In this document: in pieces, positions 29,765 through 39,781 of the stretch
Position numbering within the stretch: the first letter of the stretch is position 1
Layout of the letters: every line of letters begins with the position of its first letter
From: Fidelibacterota bacterium SCGC AAA003-L08
Lineage (GTDB): Bacteria > Fidelibacterota > Marinisomatia > SCGC-AAA003-L08 > D37C17
Direction: 5' to 3'
Assembly (NCBI GenBank): GCA_000405805.1
Contig: ASPJ01000001.1
Span: 1-64,000 of the forward strand
DNA: 64,000 bases
Translations under genes and position numbers: made by a program
Notes under the pieces: generated by a model
The model's input: the letters and a program-made list of their open reading frames with translations, nothing else
Databases searched by the model: none
Told to the model about the DNA's origin: nothing

Positions 29765-32584
29765 TTAATATCTTTTTAAGAAATTTTCCAGTATATGATT
29801 TTCTATGAGTGCTTAATTTTTCAGGGGTGCCCATAGCAATAATTTGACCACCCTTATCTCCACCTTCAGGCCCCAAATCAATAACCCAATCAGCCGATTT
29901 TATTACATCCATATTATGTTCTATTACAATCACAGTATTACCTTTATCAACTAATCCATGAAGAACATCTAATAACATATTGATATCCTCAAAATGCAGG
30001 CCAGTTGTGGGTTCATCCAGAATGTACATAGTTCGTCCAGTATTAACTTTAGATAATTCTGATGCTAATTTGACTCTTTGAGATTCCCCTCCTGATAATG
30101 TGGTTGCTTGTTGTCCAAGTTTAATATAACCTAACCCTACATTTTTTAAAGTTGCTAACTTTCGTATAATTAATCTATGGTTATTAAAAAATTTAATAGC
30201 TTCTTCAATGCTCATATTAAGAATATCACTGATATTTTTCCCTTTATAAAATATGTCCAAAGTATCTCTGTTGAATCGCTTACCATTGCATTCATCACAT
30301 TGAATATACATATCTGCTAGAAAATGCATTTCAATTTTTATTAAGCCAACTCCTCGGCATACTTCACAACGCCCACCTTTAACATTAAATGAGAACCTTC
30401 CGGGCAAATAGCCTTTTACATTGGATTCTGGCAATGATGCATACAAGTCACGGATAAGAGTAAATAAGCCCGTATAAGTTGCAGGGTTTGATCGTGGTGT
30501 CCGGCCAATGGGAGATTGATTTATATCTATTATTTTATCTAAATATAATAATCCATCTATATCAGTATATGGAAGTGGTTTTATATTTTTACGATGATAT
30601 TCTTTAGATAAAATAGGATATAGAGTCCTATTAATCAATGTTGATTTTCCTGAACCAGATACTCCTGTTACACATATAAATTTTCCTAATGGAATTTCTA
30701 AATTAATTTTTTTAAGATTATTCCCTGTAGCATTATATAGTTTGAGTATTTTATTATTGCCTAATCTACGATAATCAGGCGTATTAATTATTTTTTCTCC
30801 AGACAAATATTTTGCAGTAATAGAACGCTTATCTTTAAATATATTGCTTAATTCTCCATTATATACAATTTCACCTCCATAGTTGCCTGCTTTAGGTCCT
30901 ATATCTACAATCCAATCTGCAGCAAGCATTGTACTTTTATCATGTTCCACTACAATGATTGTATTGCCTAGATTACGCAATGACTCTAGAGTATTTATTA
31001 ACCTTTGGTTATCTCTTTGATGTAGACCTATAGATGGCTCATCTAAAATATAGAGCACCCCCATTAATTGTGAGCCAATTTGTGTAGCTAAACGGATTCG
31101 TTGAGCTTCACCCCCAGACAACGTATTTGCAGGTCTTGTTAGTGTTAAATAATTTAGTCCAACATTAACTAAAAATTCTAATCTTGTATGAATTTCTTGT
31201 ATAATTTGCAATCCAATTTGAGACTCTTTTTTAGGCAATTTTATTCTATCAAAAAAATAATAAATAGATTCTATGGATTGTTCAGTTAATTGGTAGATAT
31301 TTTGCTTATTAATATAAACTGATAAGCTAGATTTTTTTAATCGGGAACCTTTACATGAATTACAGTTTTGAATAGTCATATATTTCTCAATCCATGTTCT
31401 TATATGTGCTGAGTTGGTTTGTGTATACCTTCTCATAAGATTTGGAATGACTCCTTCAAAATTAGTTGTAATCTCTCCTTGAAATTTTTTTGATGAATAT
31501 TTTAGTTTAATTGGCTTTTTTTTATCAGTACCAAATAATAAGATATGTTGAATATAATTGGGTAATTGATGCCATGGTGTAGTAAATGCAAAATCATATT
31601 CTTTTGATAAGTTTTTTAAATAAGCACTATACCAATTACCTCGAGGTTGTTCCCCAATTGGTTCAATGCACCCATGGATTAAACTTTTTTGTTGATCTGG
31701 AACAACAAGATCGGGGTCAATCAACATTTTTGTACCTAGCCCATCGCATTTAGAACATGCTCCAAATGGTGAATTGAAAGAGAATACTCGAGGCTCTAAC
31801 TCTTCAAATGAAATATTACATTTAGAACATGAATAATGTTCACTGTATAAATATTCATTTGCAGCAACTTCATTGACAATAATATTTCCTTTCCCAATTT
31901 TCAGTGCTAGTTCTATTGATTCAGTTAAACGTTCTTGAATATATGGAGATTCTTTTAGAATTAATCTATCAACTAAGATTTCAATAGTATGTTTTTTTGT
32001 TTTTTTAATTTAATATTTGAGTCTAACTCTATGATTTTTCCATTAATACGTGCTCTTACAAAGCCCTCCTTCTGAATAGAATTTAATAAATTTTTAAATT
32101 CGCCTTTCCTTGATTTAACAAGCGGAGCAAAAATATGTAGCTTGGTATTTTTCTTTAATGATAATATTTTATCAACAATTTGTTGTACGGTTTGTTTTTC
32201 GATTGAACCATTACATTTATAACATTTTTGTGTTCCAATTCTGGCATATAATAAGCGGATATAATCATATATTTCTGTTACTGTACCAACAGTAGATCGT
32301 GGGTTTCTACTGGTTGCTTTTTGCTCAATAGAAATTGCAGGTGATAGCCCTTCGATATAATCAACATCAGGTTTCTCCATCAGCCCTAAGAATTGTCTGG
32401 CATATGTAGAGAGTGATTCAATATATCGACGTTGTCCTTCAGCATAAATTGTATTAAAAGCAAGAGAGGACTTCCCTGAGCCTGAAACTCCAGTAATAAC
32501 AATGAATTTATTCCTTGGTAACTTGATGTCAATATTTTTTAAGTTATTTTCGCGAGCACCTTTAATCAGTATATAGTTTTTCAT
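29754..32584 (-). CDS. uvrA: Excinuclease ABC subunit A, interrupted by a one-base frameshift
   Basis: Nucleotide excision repair ATPase that scans DNA for damage with UvrB. The first frame (32584 to about 31973) has Walker [29 protein letters not shown] and the first zinc-finger cysteines. The rest, in another frame, carries [13 protein letters not shown], the second Walker [12 protein letters not shown], the zinc finger CEVCRG...CDECNG and the final [15 protein letters not shown] with [11 protein letters not shown]. The break lies in two A7 runs (31992-31998 and 32000-32006). One extra A restores [18 protein letters not shown] and a protein of about 943 residues. Probably intact in the organism. 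Confidence 0.93.
31991..31997 (-). other. Slippery A-run at the uvrA frame break
   Basis: On the coding strand the zero-frame codons read CAA AAA AAC, giving an in-frame A AAA AAC heptamer. A -1 slip here joins the two uvrA frames exactly. Equally, one missing A in either of two neighbouring A7 runs would produce the break, which is the simpler reading. Confidence 0.5.
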
Positions 32585-32699
32585 ATTTTGCTTTATATTG
32601 AGTGATTAGATTAAAAACTAGCTTTAAAAATAACTATTTTTTGTTTTTGATTAAAGAAGTATTTAGAGAATTATTATTATTAAAGTAACTTGATAAGCT

Positions 32700-34253
32700 A
32701 TGAAAGTACTAAAATATTTATTTTTTATATTTTTTATATCATTCATTTGTTCTAATGAAACTAAAGGCAATTATATAACTAAACTAAAAACTCTTACTGA
32801 GGTTATTAGATTAGTTAGTGAACATTATGTAGATAAGCCAGATATGCATGAAGTTTTAGAAGGTGCAATTGTAGGAATGCTTGAACAGCTGGACCCCCAC
32901 TCTACATATCTAACATCTGATCTATTACAGCAAATGCAAGAGAGTTTTTCAGGAGAATTTGAAGGAATTGGAATTGAATTTAGCATTATTGATGGTTATA
33001 TAACCGTAATTTCACCTATCCCGGATACTCCATCTGATAGAGCAGGGTTAGTTTCAGGTGATAAAATAATTAAAATTGATAATGAATCTGCATATAAGAT
33101 TACACAAGAAGATGTTTTTGACAAATTGCGTGGTCCTAAAAATAGTAGAGTTAATCTCACTATTAGAAGAAGCAATAAAGAAGATTTTAATGTTACATTA
33201 TTAAGAGATAAAATCCCTATACGAAGTGTCTTAGCCAATTTCATGATAGATGATACGACAGGCTATATCAAAATCAATAGATTTTCACATACTACTTATG
33301 ATGAATTTAATGAGGCATTAGCTAATTTAGAAAATCTAGGGATGAAACAACTAATGCTTGATTTACGTAATAATCCTGGGGGGTTAATGCATCAAGCCGT
33401 TGAAATTGTGGATATGTTTATTGACTCACGTGATACAATAGTATTTACTAAAGGGAGAATAAGAGGGACCTCTAGATCTGAGAAGGCAACTCCTAGCTAT
33501 AAAGATAAAGATTATCCTATTGTAACTTTAATTAATCGTGGCTCTGCAAGCGCCAGCGAGATTGTATCAGGTGCATTTCAAGACTTAGATAGAGGTATTA
33601 TTGTAGGAGAAACTAGCTTTGGTAAGGGTTCTGTGCAGAATCTATTGCAATTACATGATGGTTCAGCAATTAAATTAACTGTAGCAAAATATTACACTCC
33701 ATCAGGCCGTTCAATTCATAGATCTCATGATAGTGGTTTAGATGAATATTATTTAGATTTAGCAAAAGATAACAGAGAGGAATTACAATCTGATTCTTTG
33801 ATTATTGATAAACCTATATTTTATACTAAAAATGGCAGAACAGTCTATGGTGGTGGTGGTATTACTCCAGATGTTCATATTAATTCTGATTTAGAATTAA
33901 GTAAAAGTAGTTCGGAATTTATTATTCATCCAGATAGATTATTATTTAATTTTTCAAATGAAATTAGAAATAAAATAGAGGGAGATTTTGCTTCTATTGA
34001 TAAATTTATTCAAGATTATCATTTATCTATAGATGACAAAGATGCGTTAAAAATTATATTACAAGAATTAGATGAATCATTTAAAGAGGAAGATTTAGAA
34101 AATGATTGGGATTATTTAGAAAATAGAATTAAAGCTCAAATAGCTAATGCATTATGGGGTAAATCAGAAATGTACAAGGTACATTTACATATGGACCAAG
34201 TAGCAATTGAGGGGCTCAAACAGTTTCAGTCGGCTAAGTTATTAGTAAAATAA
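32700..34253 (+). CDS. ctpA: C-terminal processing peptidase, S41 family
   Basis: Periplasmic serine protease of 517 residues. A signal peptide covers about residues 1-20. An N-terminal helical region with LDPHSTYL precedes a PDZ domain (about 85-165, with GIGIEF and RAGLVSGDKIIKID). The catalytic domain has the Ser nucleophile in NRGSASASEIVSG and the general-base Lys in SFGKGSVQN. Members cut C-terminal tails of envelope proteins. It is divergent from uvrA and lies upstream of the ExbB/ExbD/TonB genes, separated by 73 bases. Confidence 0.94.
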   Translation: MKVLKYLFFIFFISFICSNETKGNYITKLKTLTEVIRLVSEHYVDKPDMHEVLEGAIVGMLEQLDPHSTYLTSDLLQQMQESFSGEFEGIGIEFSIIDGYITVISPIPDTPSDRAGLVSGDKIIKIDNESAYKITQEDVFDKLRGPKNSRVNLTIRRSNKEDFNVTLLRDKIPIRSVLANFMIDDTTGYIKINRFSHTTYDEFNEALANLENLGMKQLMLDLRNNPGGLMHQAVEIVDMFIDSRDTIVFTKGRIRGTSRSEKATPSYKDKDYPIVTLINRGSASASEIVSGAFQDLDRGIIVGETSFGKGSVQNLLQLHDGSAIKLTVAKYYTPSGRSIHRSHDSGLDEYYLDLAKDNREELQSDSLIIDKPIFYTKNGRTVYGGGGITPDVHINSDLELSKSSSEFIIHPDRLLFNFSNEIRNKIEGDFASIDKFIQDYHLSIDDKDALKIILQELDESFKEEDLENDWDYLENRIKAQIANALWGKSEMYKVHLHMDQVAIEGLKQFQSAKLLVK

Positions 34254-34278
34254 AATTAATATAAATAGGTCAATATAT

Positions 34279-34305
34279 TTGTAAATTTTATTATACTTTT
34301 TACAA
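34279..34305 (+). promoter_or_regulatory. Inverted repeat TTGTAAA/TTTACAA upstream of exbB
   Basis: Seven-base arms at 34279-34285 and 34299-34305 surround a TATACT -10-like string at 34292-34297. The element sits just before the exbB ribosome site (GGGG) and could be an operator overlapping a promoter. In DNA this AT-rich it may also be chance. Confidence 0.3.
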
Positions 34306-34326
34306 AAAAATTTAATAGGGGAAAAA

Positions 34327-34938
34327 ATGGTACAATTATTTCTTGATGGTGGTGGATTTATGTATCCAATATTAGTTATTTTAATTTTTGGGATAACATT
34401 TGTTGGTGAAAGACTTTATCATTTAATTAGTGGTTTACATAATGACCAATTTGCAGAAGGTATAGCAGATACTATTACTTCTGAGGGTCTACAATCAGCA
34501 TTGGCTAAATGCGAGGCATCTCAAGGGCCAGTATCTAATTTATGCTATTCAGCAATTGAGAAGGGACACCATGGAGTAGAAGCTGCAGAAAAAGCAATAG
34601 ATCAAACATCCGGCATTGAAATGGCGTCATTAGAAAAAAATATGACTTGGATTTCATTAAGTATTGCTACTGCCCCTATGTTTGGATTTTTAGGCACAGT
34701 ATGGGGTATGATTCAGGCATTTAATGATATTAAACAAGCCAATGATATTTCTCCAGCAGTTGTTGCAGGGGGTATATCAGTAGCATTATTAACAACAGCA
34801 TTTGGATTAGTAGTTGCTTTAATTTTACAATTTTTACAAAATCTTGTTATGTATATTATTGATAATCAAATTGTAACTATGCAAAAAAGTACGGTTCTTA
34901 TTTTAGATCGTATTTCAAAATTAAACAGATCTAATTAA
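34327..34938 (+). CDS. exbB: MotA/TolQ/ExbB proton channel family protein
   Basis: 203-residue inner-membrane protein with three helices (about residues 12-30, 110-132 and 150-175). The family signature is clear in TAPMFGFLGTVWGMIQAF and in GGISVALLTTAFGLVVAL. It forms the pentameric proton channel that, with ExbD, energises TonB. Two ExbD genes and a TonB gene follow on the same strand, so this is the start of a TonB energiser operon. Confidence 0.92.
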   Translation: MVQLFLDGGGFMYPILVILIFGITFVGERLYHLISGLHNDQFAEGIADTITSEGLQSALAKCEASQGPVSNLCYSAIEKGHHGVEAAEKAIDQTSGIEMASLEKNMTWISLSIATAPMFGFLGTVWGMIQAFNDIKQANDISPAVVAGGISVALLTTAFGLVVALILQFLQNLVMYIIDNQIVTMQKSTVLILDRISKLNRSN

Positions 34939-34961
34939 TCAATAAAATAGTATTTATTATT

Positions 34962-35363
34962 ATGTTTAAAACTCGCAGAAGACCTCTACAAGAAATCAAT
35001 TCATCATCTATGGCAGATATTGCCTTCTTGCTATTGGTTTTTTTCTTAGTGACTACTACAATTTCAATGGACAAAGGAATTAGTTTAATACTCCCTGCTG
35101 AAGGTAATGAACTTGAAGTTAATAAGAAAAATATTGTTGAGATTTTAGTTAATCAATCAGGGAAGGTATTGATGGGGAATACTCCAGTATTAATTAAGAA
35201 TATTCACTCTAAAGCACAAAAATTATTAGAGGGTAATCCTAAACTAATCTTTTCTGTTCAAACAACAAATGAAACAAAATATAAATCGTATATTAAAGTT
35301 CTAGACCAATTAAAATTAGCAGGAGCATCTAAAATTTCCATTGCTAACCCACCAGGGAATTAA
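34962..35363 (+). CDS. exbD: ExbD/TolR family biopolymer transport protein, first copy
   Basis: 133 residues: short cytosolic N-terminus, one helix (about 18-38) with the essential aspartate in SSMADIAFLLLVFFLVTT, then a periplasmic domain. The aspartate carries the proton path with ExbB. A second ExbD begins two bases after this stop; paired, different ExbD proteins are common in Bacteroidota-type TonB systems. Confidence 0.93.
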   Translation: MFKTRRRPLQEINSSSMADIAFLLLVFFLVTTTISMDKGISLILPAEGNELEVNKKNIVEILVNQSGKVLMGNTPVLIKNIHSKAQKLLEGNPKLIFSVQTTNETKYKSYIKVLDQLKLAGASKISIANPPGN

Positions 35364-35364
35364 T

Positions 35365-35772
35365 ATGCAGATTGAAAGAAAAAATAAAGCAAGTAATGAA
35401 ATTTCCACATCATCAATGCCAGATATAATTTTTATGTTATTAATTTTCTTTATGGTTACAACAGTAATGAGGGAATTTGATGGCTTAGATGTCTTAATAC
35501 CAAGCGCAAAAATGATAGAAAAATTAGAAAGTAAAAGAAATACTGTGTATATATGGGCAAGTAAAGATGGAGTTATATCAGTAAATGATAGATTGATTCG
35601 TCCTAAGAATTTAGCAGGTGTAATGTATGATAAAATTGTATCCAATCCAAAAATTACAGTTTCATTAAAATCAGATGAATATGTATCAATGGAATTAATA
35701 TCTGAAGTTCACACTCAGCTTAGACAAGCGAATGCTTTAAAATTAAGTTATTCTGCAAAAACGGAAGAGTAG
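35365..35772 (+). CDS. exbD: ExbD/TolR family biopolymer transport protein, second copy
   Basis: 135 residues from ATG 35365, which has an AGGGAA ribosome site; the frame is open further upstream but that would overlap the first copy. The membrane aspartate is in SSMPDIIFMLLIFFMVTT, followed by a periplasmic domain quite different from the first ExbD. Its TAG stop overlaps the GTG start of tonB by one base. Confidence 0.92.
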   Translation: MQIERKNKASNEISTSSMPDIIFMLLIFFMVTTVMREFDGLDVLIPSAKMIEKLESKRNTVYIWASKDGVISVNDRLIRPKNLAGVMYDKIVSNPKITVSLKSDEYVSMELISEVHTQLRQANALKLSYSAKTEE

Positions 35773-36392
35773 TGAAAAGAGATCTACTATTAGAGGGCTA
35801 TCCCCTCCGCATTAGAGAAGTAACAATAGGTGTAATATTATTTATTTCATTAATACTTTATACATTGCCTCGATTCTTAGGAGAAGGTGAGAAAATAGAA
35901 TATAATATTGTACAGGAAATTGAAACATTTGATATTCCTCAGACAGAACAATTTAAATTGCCTGAACCTCCTGCGCGTCCATCTGTACCAGTAGCATCTG
36001 AGGATGAGTCTTTTGATGATGATATCACTATTGAAGATACAGATTTTGATGACTTTGAAGATTGGGATGCGCCACCACCAATGGCAGGTGGACCAAAAGT
36101 GACTTTCATCCCATTTGATAAGCCTCCAAAACCTAAAAGAGGCTTAGGCATTAAACCTATATATCCAGAAATTGCACAAGAAGCTGGTATAGAAGGAACA
36201 GTATATGTACAATTTTTTATTGATAAAAAAGGCAATGTTACTGAAGCTTGGATTCAGAAAGGGCTCCCTAATACAGGGCTTGATGAAGCTGCATTGGTAG
36301 CAGTGAAGAGATCTAAGTGGAAGCCAGCACAGCAAAGGGATAAAAAAGTTGGTGTGTGGCAAACAGTTCCAGTAGTATTTACCTTAGAGTAA
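35772..36392 (+). CDS. tonB: TonB family energy transducer
   Basis: 206 residues starting at GTG 35772. One N-terminal helix (about 15-33) is followed by a proline- and acid-rich periplasmic spacer (about 50-125). The C-terminal TonB domain has KPIYPEIAQEAGIEGTVYVQF split over residues 130-150, GLDEAALVAVKRSKWKPA, and the final VPVVFTLE. It should deliver energy to outer-membrane receptors; none is encoded in this window. Its 3' end overlaps the convergent sdhB end by 14 bases. Confidence 0.93.
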   Translation: MKRDLLLEGYPLRIREVTIGVILFISLILYTLPRFLGEGEKIEYNIVQEIETFDIPQTEQFKLPEPPARPSVPVASEDESFDDDITIEDTDFDDFEDWDAPPPMAGGPKVTFIPFDKPPKPKRGLGIKPIYPEIAQEAGIEGTVYVQFFIDKKGNVTEAWIQKGLPNTGLDEAALVAVKRSKWKPAQQRDKKVGVWQTVPVVFTLE

Positions 36393-37167
36393 CTAAGTAA
36401 GATTTAATGATATATATTCTTAATTTACTTTTTTTGAAAATCTTATTATATAGCTTCATGAAAGGATCATAATATTCATCCACGACCCGTTCTTTTAACG
36501 GTATAATTGCATTATCAGTAATTTGGATATGTTCTGGGCAAACATCAGTACAACATCGAGTAATATTACACATTCCTGATCCATATTCTTTTTTTATATC
36601 TTCAATTCTATTTTCAGTATCTAGGGGGTGCATTTCAAGGGATGCTAATCGTAACATAAAACGAGGCCCAACAAATTTATTTTTTTTCTCATGATCACGT
36701 AAAACATGACAAACATTTTGACATAAATAACACTCTATACATTTTCTAAATTCTTGCACTCTATCTACATCTCGTTGCATAAATCGATGATTTCCATCAG
36801 CATCTCGCTCGCGAGGTTTAAATGGAGCAATTTTTTTGTTTTGCTCATAATTCCAAGATACATCAGTAACTAAATCTTTAATAATAGGGAATGTTTTAAT
36901 TGGACGGATTGTAATGGTTTCATCTTCCCCATACTCATTTAGTCGAGTCATACAGCCAAGTTTAGGCTTCCCATTAATTTCCACACTACATGAACCACAT
37001 TTGCCTGCTTTACAGTTCCAACGAGCAGCTAAATTACTATCATGAAGTTTTTGTATTTCGTGTACAACATCTAAAACAACCATTCCTTTATCAACTTCAA
37101 TAGAATAATCATGCAATTTTCCTCCTTCAGGAGTTCCTTTCCATACACTAAATTTACGTTCACTCAT
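36379..37167 (-). CDS. sdhB: Succinate dehydrogenase / fumarate reductase iron-sulfur subunit
   Basis: 262 residues. The [2Fe-2S] ligands are in CKAGKCGSCSVEINGKPKLGC, split here as CKAGKCGSC and the later C. The [4Fe-4S] and [3Fe-4S] cysteines are in CIECYLCQNVCH and CNITRCCTDVCP. It passes electrons from SdhA to the membrane anchor. It is last in an sdhC-sdhA-sdhB operon and overlaps sdhA by eight bases. The C-terminal tail overlaps the convergent tonB end. Confidence 0.94.
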   Translation of the reverse strand: MSERKFSVWKGTPEGGKLHDYSIEVDKGMVVLDVVHEIQKLHDSNLAARWNCKAGKCGSCSVEINGKPKLGCMTRLNEYGEDETITIRPIKTFPIIKDLVTDVSWNYEQNKKIAPFKPRERDADGNHRFMQRDVDRVQEFRKCIECYLCQNVCHVLRDHEKKNKFVGPRFMLRLASLEMHPLDTENRIEDIKKEYGSGMCNITRCCTDVCPEHIQITDNAIIPLKERVVDEYYDPFMKLYNKIFKKSKLRIYIIKSYLVTLR

Positions 37168-38989
37168 TATTTTCCTCTAATTCTTCTAGTGAGGAAAATG
37201 CTATTTTTGATAGATGTTCTGGTGGAGTAGAACGCATCTCTTTTCTTGTTTCCATTTTACCATCAGTCCCTTTTTTAATGATTACATTATATTCTAACCC
37301 GTTCTTTGTTTCATCAGGGTAATCTAAGCGAGTATGGCCACCTCTACTTTCTTCTCGTATAAGAGCTGATTTTGCAACAGCTTCTGATGCAATAATAATA
37401 TTTGATAAATCAATAGCAGCATTCCATCCTGGATTATATTGAGATGCTGGATGAGCCTTAACTTCTTGAATATCTACTTTTAAAGTTTCAATTTTTTCGA
37501 TACCTTCAATTAATTCTTTTTCTTCTCTAACAATACCAACATGATTATTCATTATTTTCTGGAGATTTTCATGAATTAAAAATGGATTCTTTCCTTCCTC
37601 TTTATTTAAAATATCAGTAGCATTACGAATAATATTTTCAATTTCTTGTTCACTAGTTGACTCTAATCGGTTTTTTTGACAATATTTTGAAGCATAATCA
37701 CCAGAAAGCTTTCCAAAGACTAATAAATCAGATAATGAATTTCCACCTAATCGATTTGCTCCATGTAATCCCGCAGCACATTCCCCACAGGCATATAAGC
37801 CAGGGACATTCGTACTTTGAGTTTCGTGGTCAACTTTAATTCCTCCCATGAAATAATGTAAGGTTGGCCCCACTTCCATTGGGTCTGCCGTAATATCTAC
37901 TTCAGCAAGCTCCTTAAATTGATGATACATTGAAGGCAACTTTTTCTTTATATGTTCTGCAGATTGTCTAGAGGCTATATCTAAATATGCGCCACCATTT
38001 TTTGATCCACGTCCTTCTTTTACTTCATTCATAATTGCTTTAGCAACAACATCTCGTGTTAATAGCTCAGGAGGCCTTCTTGCTTCTTTATCTCCATCTA
38101 ACCAGCGGTCTGCTTCTTCAATTGTATCAGCTGTTTCAGAGGCAAATTTTTCAGGAATATAATTAAACATAAAACGTTCATTTTTATTATTAAGTAAAAT
38201 TCCTCCTTCTCCACGCACACCTTCTGTTACCAAAATCCCCTTTACAGATGGGGGCCAAATCATTCCAGTAGGATGAAATTGTGTGAATTCTAGATCCATT
38301 AGTTCTGCTCCAGCTCGATAAGCCATTGCCAAACCATCCCCAGTATATTCCCAAGAATTTGATGTTACAGACCAAGCCCTTCCAGCACCTCCTGTGGCAA
38401 AAATAATTGCTTTAGCTTTAAAAATAACAAACCTTCCAGTCTCTCTCCAATAAGCAACAAGCCCACTAACTTTTCCATTGTTTTTTAGAACATCTAAGGC
38501 AATACATTCCATGTGTATTGCAATACCTTGATGAATACAAAAATCTTGTAAGGTACGAATCATTTCTAGACCTGTTCTATCTCCAACATGGGCTAGTCTG
38601 GGATAGCGGTGTCCTCCGAAATTTCGTTGATTAATCAATCCATCCTCTGTTCGATCAAAAACTGCACCCATATCTTCTAATTCTCTTACTCTATCAGGGG
38701 CCTCTTTTGCATGGAGCTCAGCCATACGCCATTGATTTAAGAACTTTCCACCTCTCATTGTGTCCCTAAAATGTATTTTCCAATTATCACGAGAGTCCAC
38801 ATTCCCTAAGGCTGCAGCCATTCCCCCTTCAGCCATAACAGTATGTGCTTTTCCTAATAATGATTTTGAAATCATTCCAGTATTCATACCTTGTTTTGCA
38901 CATTCTATAGCAGCTCTTATCCCGGCACCACCTGCTCCAACAACAAGAACATCATGTTCAATGGTTTGTATTTCTTTAACATCTAACAT
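37160..38989 (-). CDS. sdhA: Succinate dehydrogenase / fumarate reductase flavoprotein subunit
   Basis: 609-residue FAD subunit. The FAD-binding start is VVGAGGAGIRAAIE. The covalent-FAD histidine is in GKAHTVMAEGGMAAALG. The active-site motifs are EFTQFHPTGM and TEGVRGEGGILLNN, followed by LHGANRLGGNSLSDLLVFGK. It oxidises succinate in the TCA cycle, or reduces fumarate when run in reverse; sequence alone does not decide the direction. It shares one base with the end of the anchor gene. Confidence 0.96.
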   Translation of the reverse strand: MLDVKEIQTIEHDVLVVGAGGAGIRAAIECAKQGMNTGMISKSLLGKAHTVMAEGGMAAALGNVDSRDNWKIHFRDTMRGGKFLNQWRMAELHAKEAPDRVRELEDMGAVFDRTEDGLINQRNFGGHRYPRLAHVGDRTGLEMIRTLQDFCIHQGIAIHMECIALDVLKNNGKVSGLVAYWRETGRFVIFKAKAIIFATGGAGRAWSVTSNSWEYTGDGLAMAYRAGAELMDLEFTQFHPTGMIWPPSVKGILVTEGVRGEGGILLNNKNERFMFNYIPEKFASETADTIEEADRWLDGDKEARRPPELLTRDVVAKAIMNEVKEGRGSKNGGAYLDIASRQSAEHIKKKLPSMYHQFKELAEVDITADPMEVGPTLHYFMGGIKVDHETQSTNVPGLYACGECAAGLHGANRLGGNSLSDLLVFGKLSGDYASKYCQKNRLESTSEQEIENIIRNATDILNKEEGKNPFLIHENLQKIMNNHVGIVREEKELIEGIEKIETLKVDIQEVKAHPASQYNPGWNAAIDLSNIIIASEAVAKSALIREESRGGHTRLDYPDETKNGLEYNVIIKKGTDGKMETRKEMRSTPPEHLSKIAFSSLEELEENNE

Positions 38990-39771
38990 TAATTATTCCA
39001 AGTATTTAAATCGGTAATAACACCTTTTGAAACTAGCATAACATATAAATCAGTCAATGCAACCCAAATCATGCTAGCCCATGCCCAGAGCATATGTTTT
39101 GAATTTAATAATGAAACTTTTTTCCATGCTTTATATTTAATTTTTTCATTACCTGCCGGACATGTAAAACAATCCTCTTTTCCACCAATTAAATGCCTAA
39201 AAGCATGGCAACCAAATGCATAAAAAGCAAGTAGTGTAGGATTAATCAACAAAATAATAGTTCCAATACCAATACCAAATGTTCCATCCCTAAAAAGTCC
39301 ATGGTAGCCATCATAATACAATATAAGTATATATAAAAGCGCTATATAAAGTGTATAACGATGTAAGTTTTGAATTATTAGGAATCCTGTTTCCCCTTTA
39401 TAATTTTTTTGTTTAATCCCTTCAACAGCACACGCAGGAGGAGATAGAAAAAATGATCGATAATAAAATTTGCGATAATAATAACACGTCATTCTAAAAG
39501 ATAATGGGAAAATTAGAATAAAGATTGCAGGCGATTTAGGAATCCAATTTGGAACCCATGTAGGCCAAGATCCAAACCAGGAATGGTCTAATCCATGGCC
39601 AGCAGGATTTTCAAAAAGAAGGGGCGAATAAAAAGGTGAAAGATAATTGTCAGCAACAAAATTTTCTCCTGAAAACGCACGCCATGTTGTATAAATAACA
39701 AAACATAAAAACCCAAAGGCAGTTAGAGTTGGCTCTATCCACCATTTATCAGTTCTTTGTGTTGCTAACAT
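38989..39771 (-). CDS. sdhC: Succinate dehydrogenase membrane anchor, single-polypeptide type
   Basis: 260 residues with about five hydrophobic helices. I recognise the pattern of single-chain SDH anchors: a tryptophan-rich start (TDKWWIEP), FRMTCYYYRKFYYRSFF, SPPACAVEG, NLHRYTLYIALL and FGCHAFRHLIGG. The histidines in the last two motifs are likely haem or quinone-site ligands. It is first in the operon and overlaps sdhA by one base, which supports the role. It is unlike the short SdhC/SdhD pair of Proteobacteria. Confidence 0.8.
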   Translation of the reverse strand: MLATQRTDKWWIEPTLTAFGFLCFVIYTTWRAFSGENFVADNYLSPFYSPLLFENPAGHGLDHSWFGSWPTWVPNWIPKSPAIFILIFPLSFRMTCYYYRKFYYRSFFLSPPACAVEGIKQKNYKGETGFLIIQNLHRYTLYIALLYILILYYDGYHGLFRDGTFGIGIGTIILLINPTLLAFYAFGCHAFRHLIGGKEDCFTCPAGNEKIKYKAWKKVSLLNSKHMLWAWASMIWVALTDLYVMLVSKGVITDLNTWNN

Positions 39772-39781
39772 TTTTTATTAT

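Noticed and set aside
31728..31972. Gene-free gap between two uvrA pieces
   Set aside because: The frame of the C-terminal piece is open through this stretch and encodes conserved UvrA sequence up to the A-run break.
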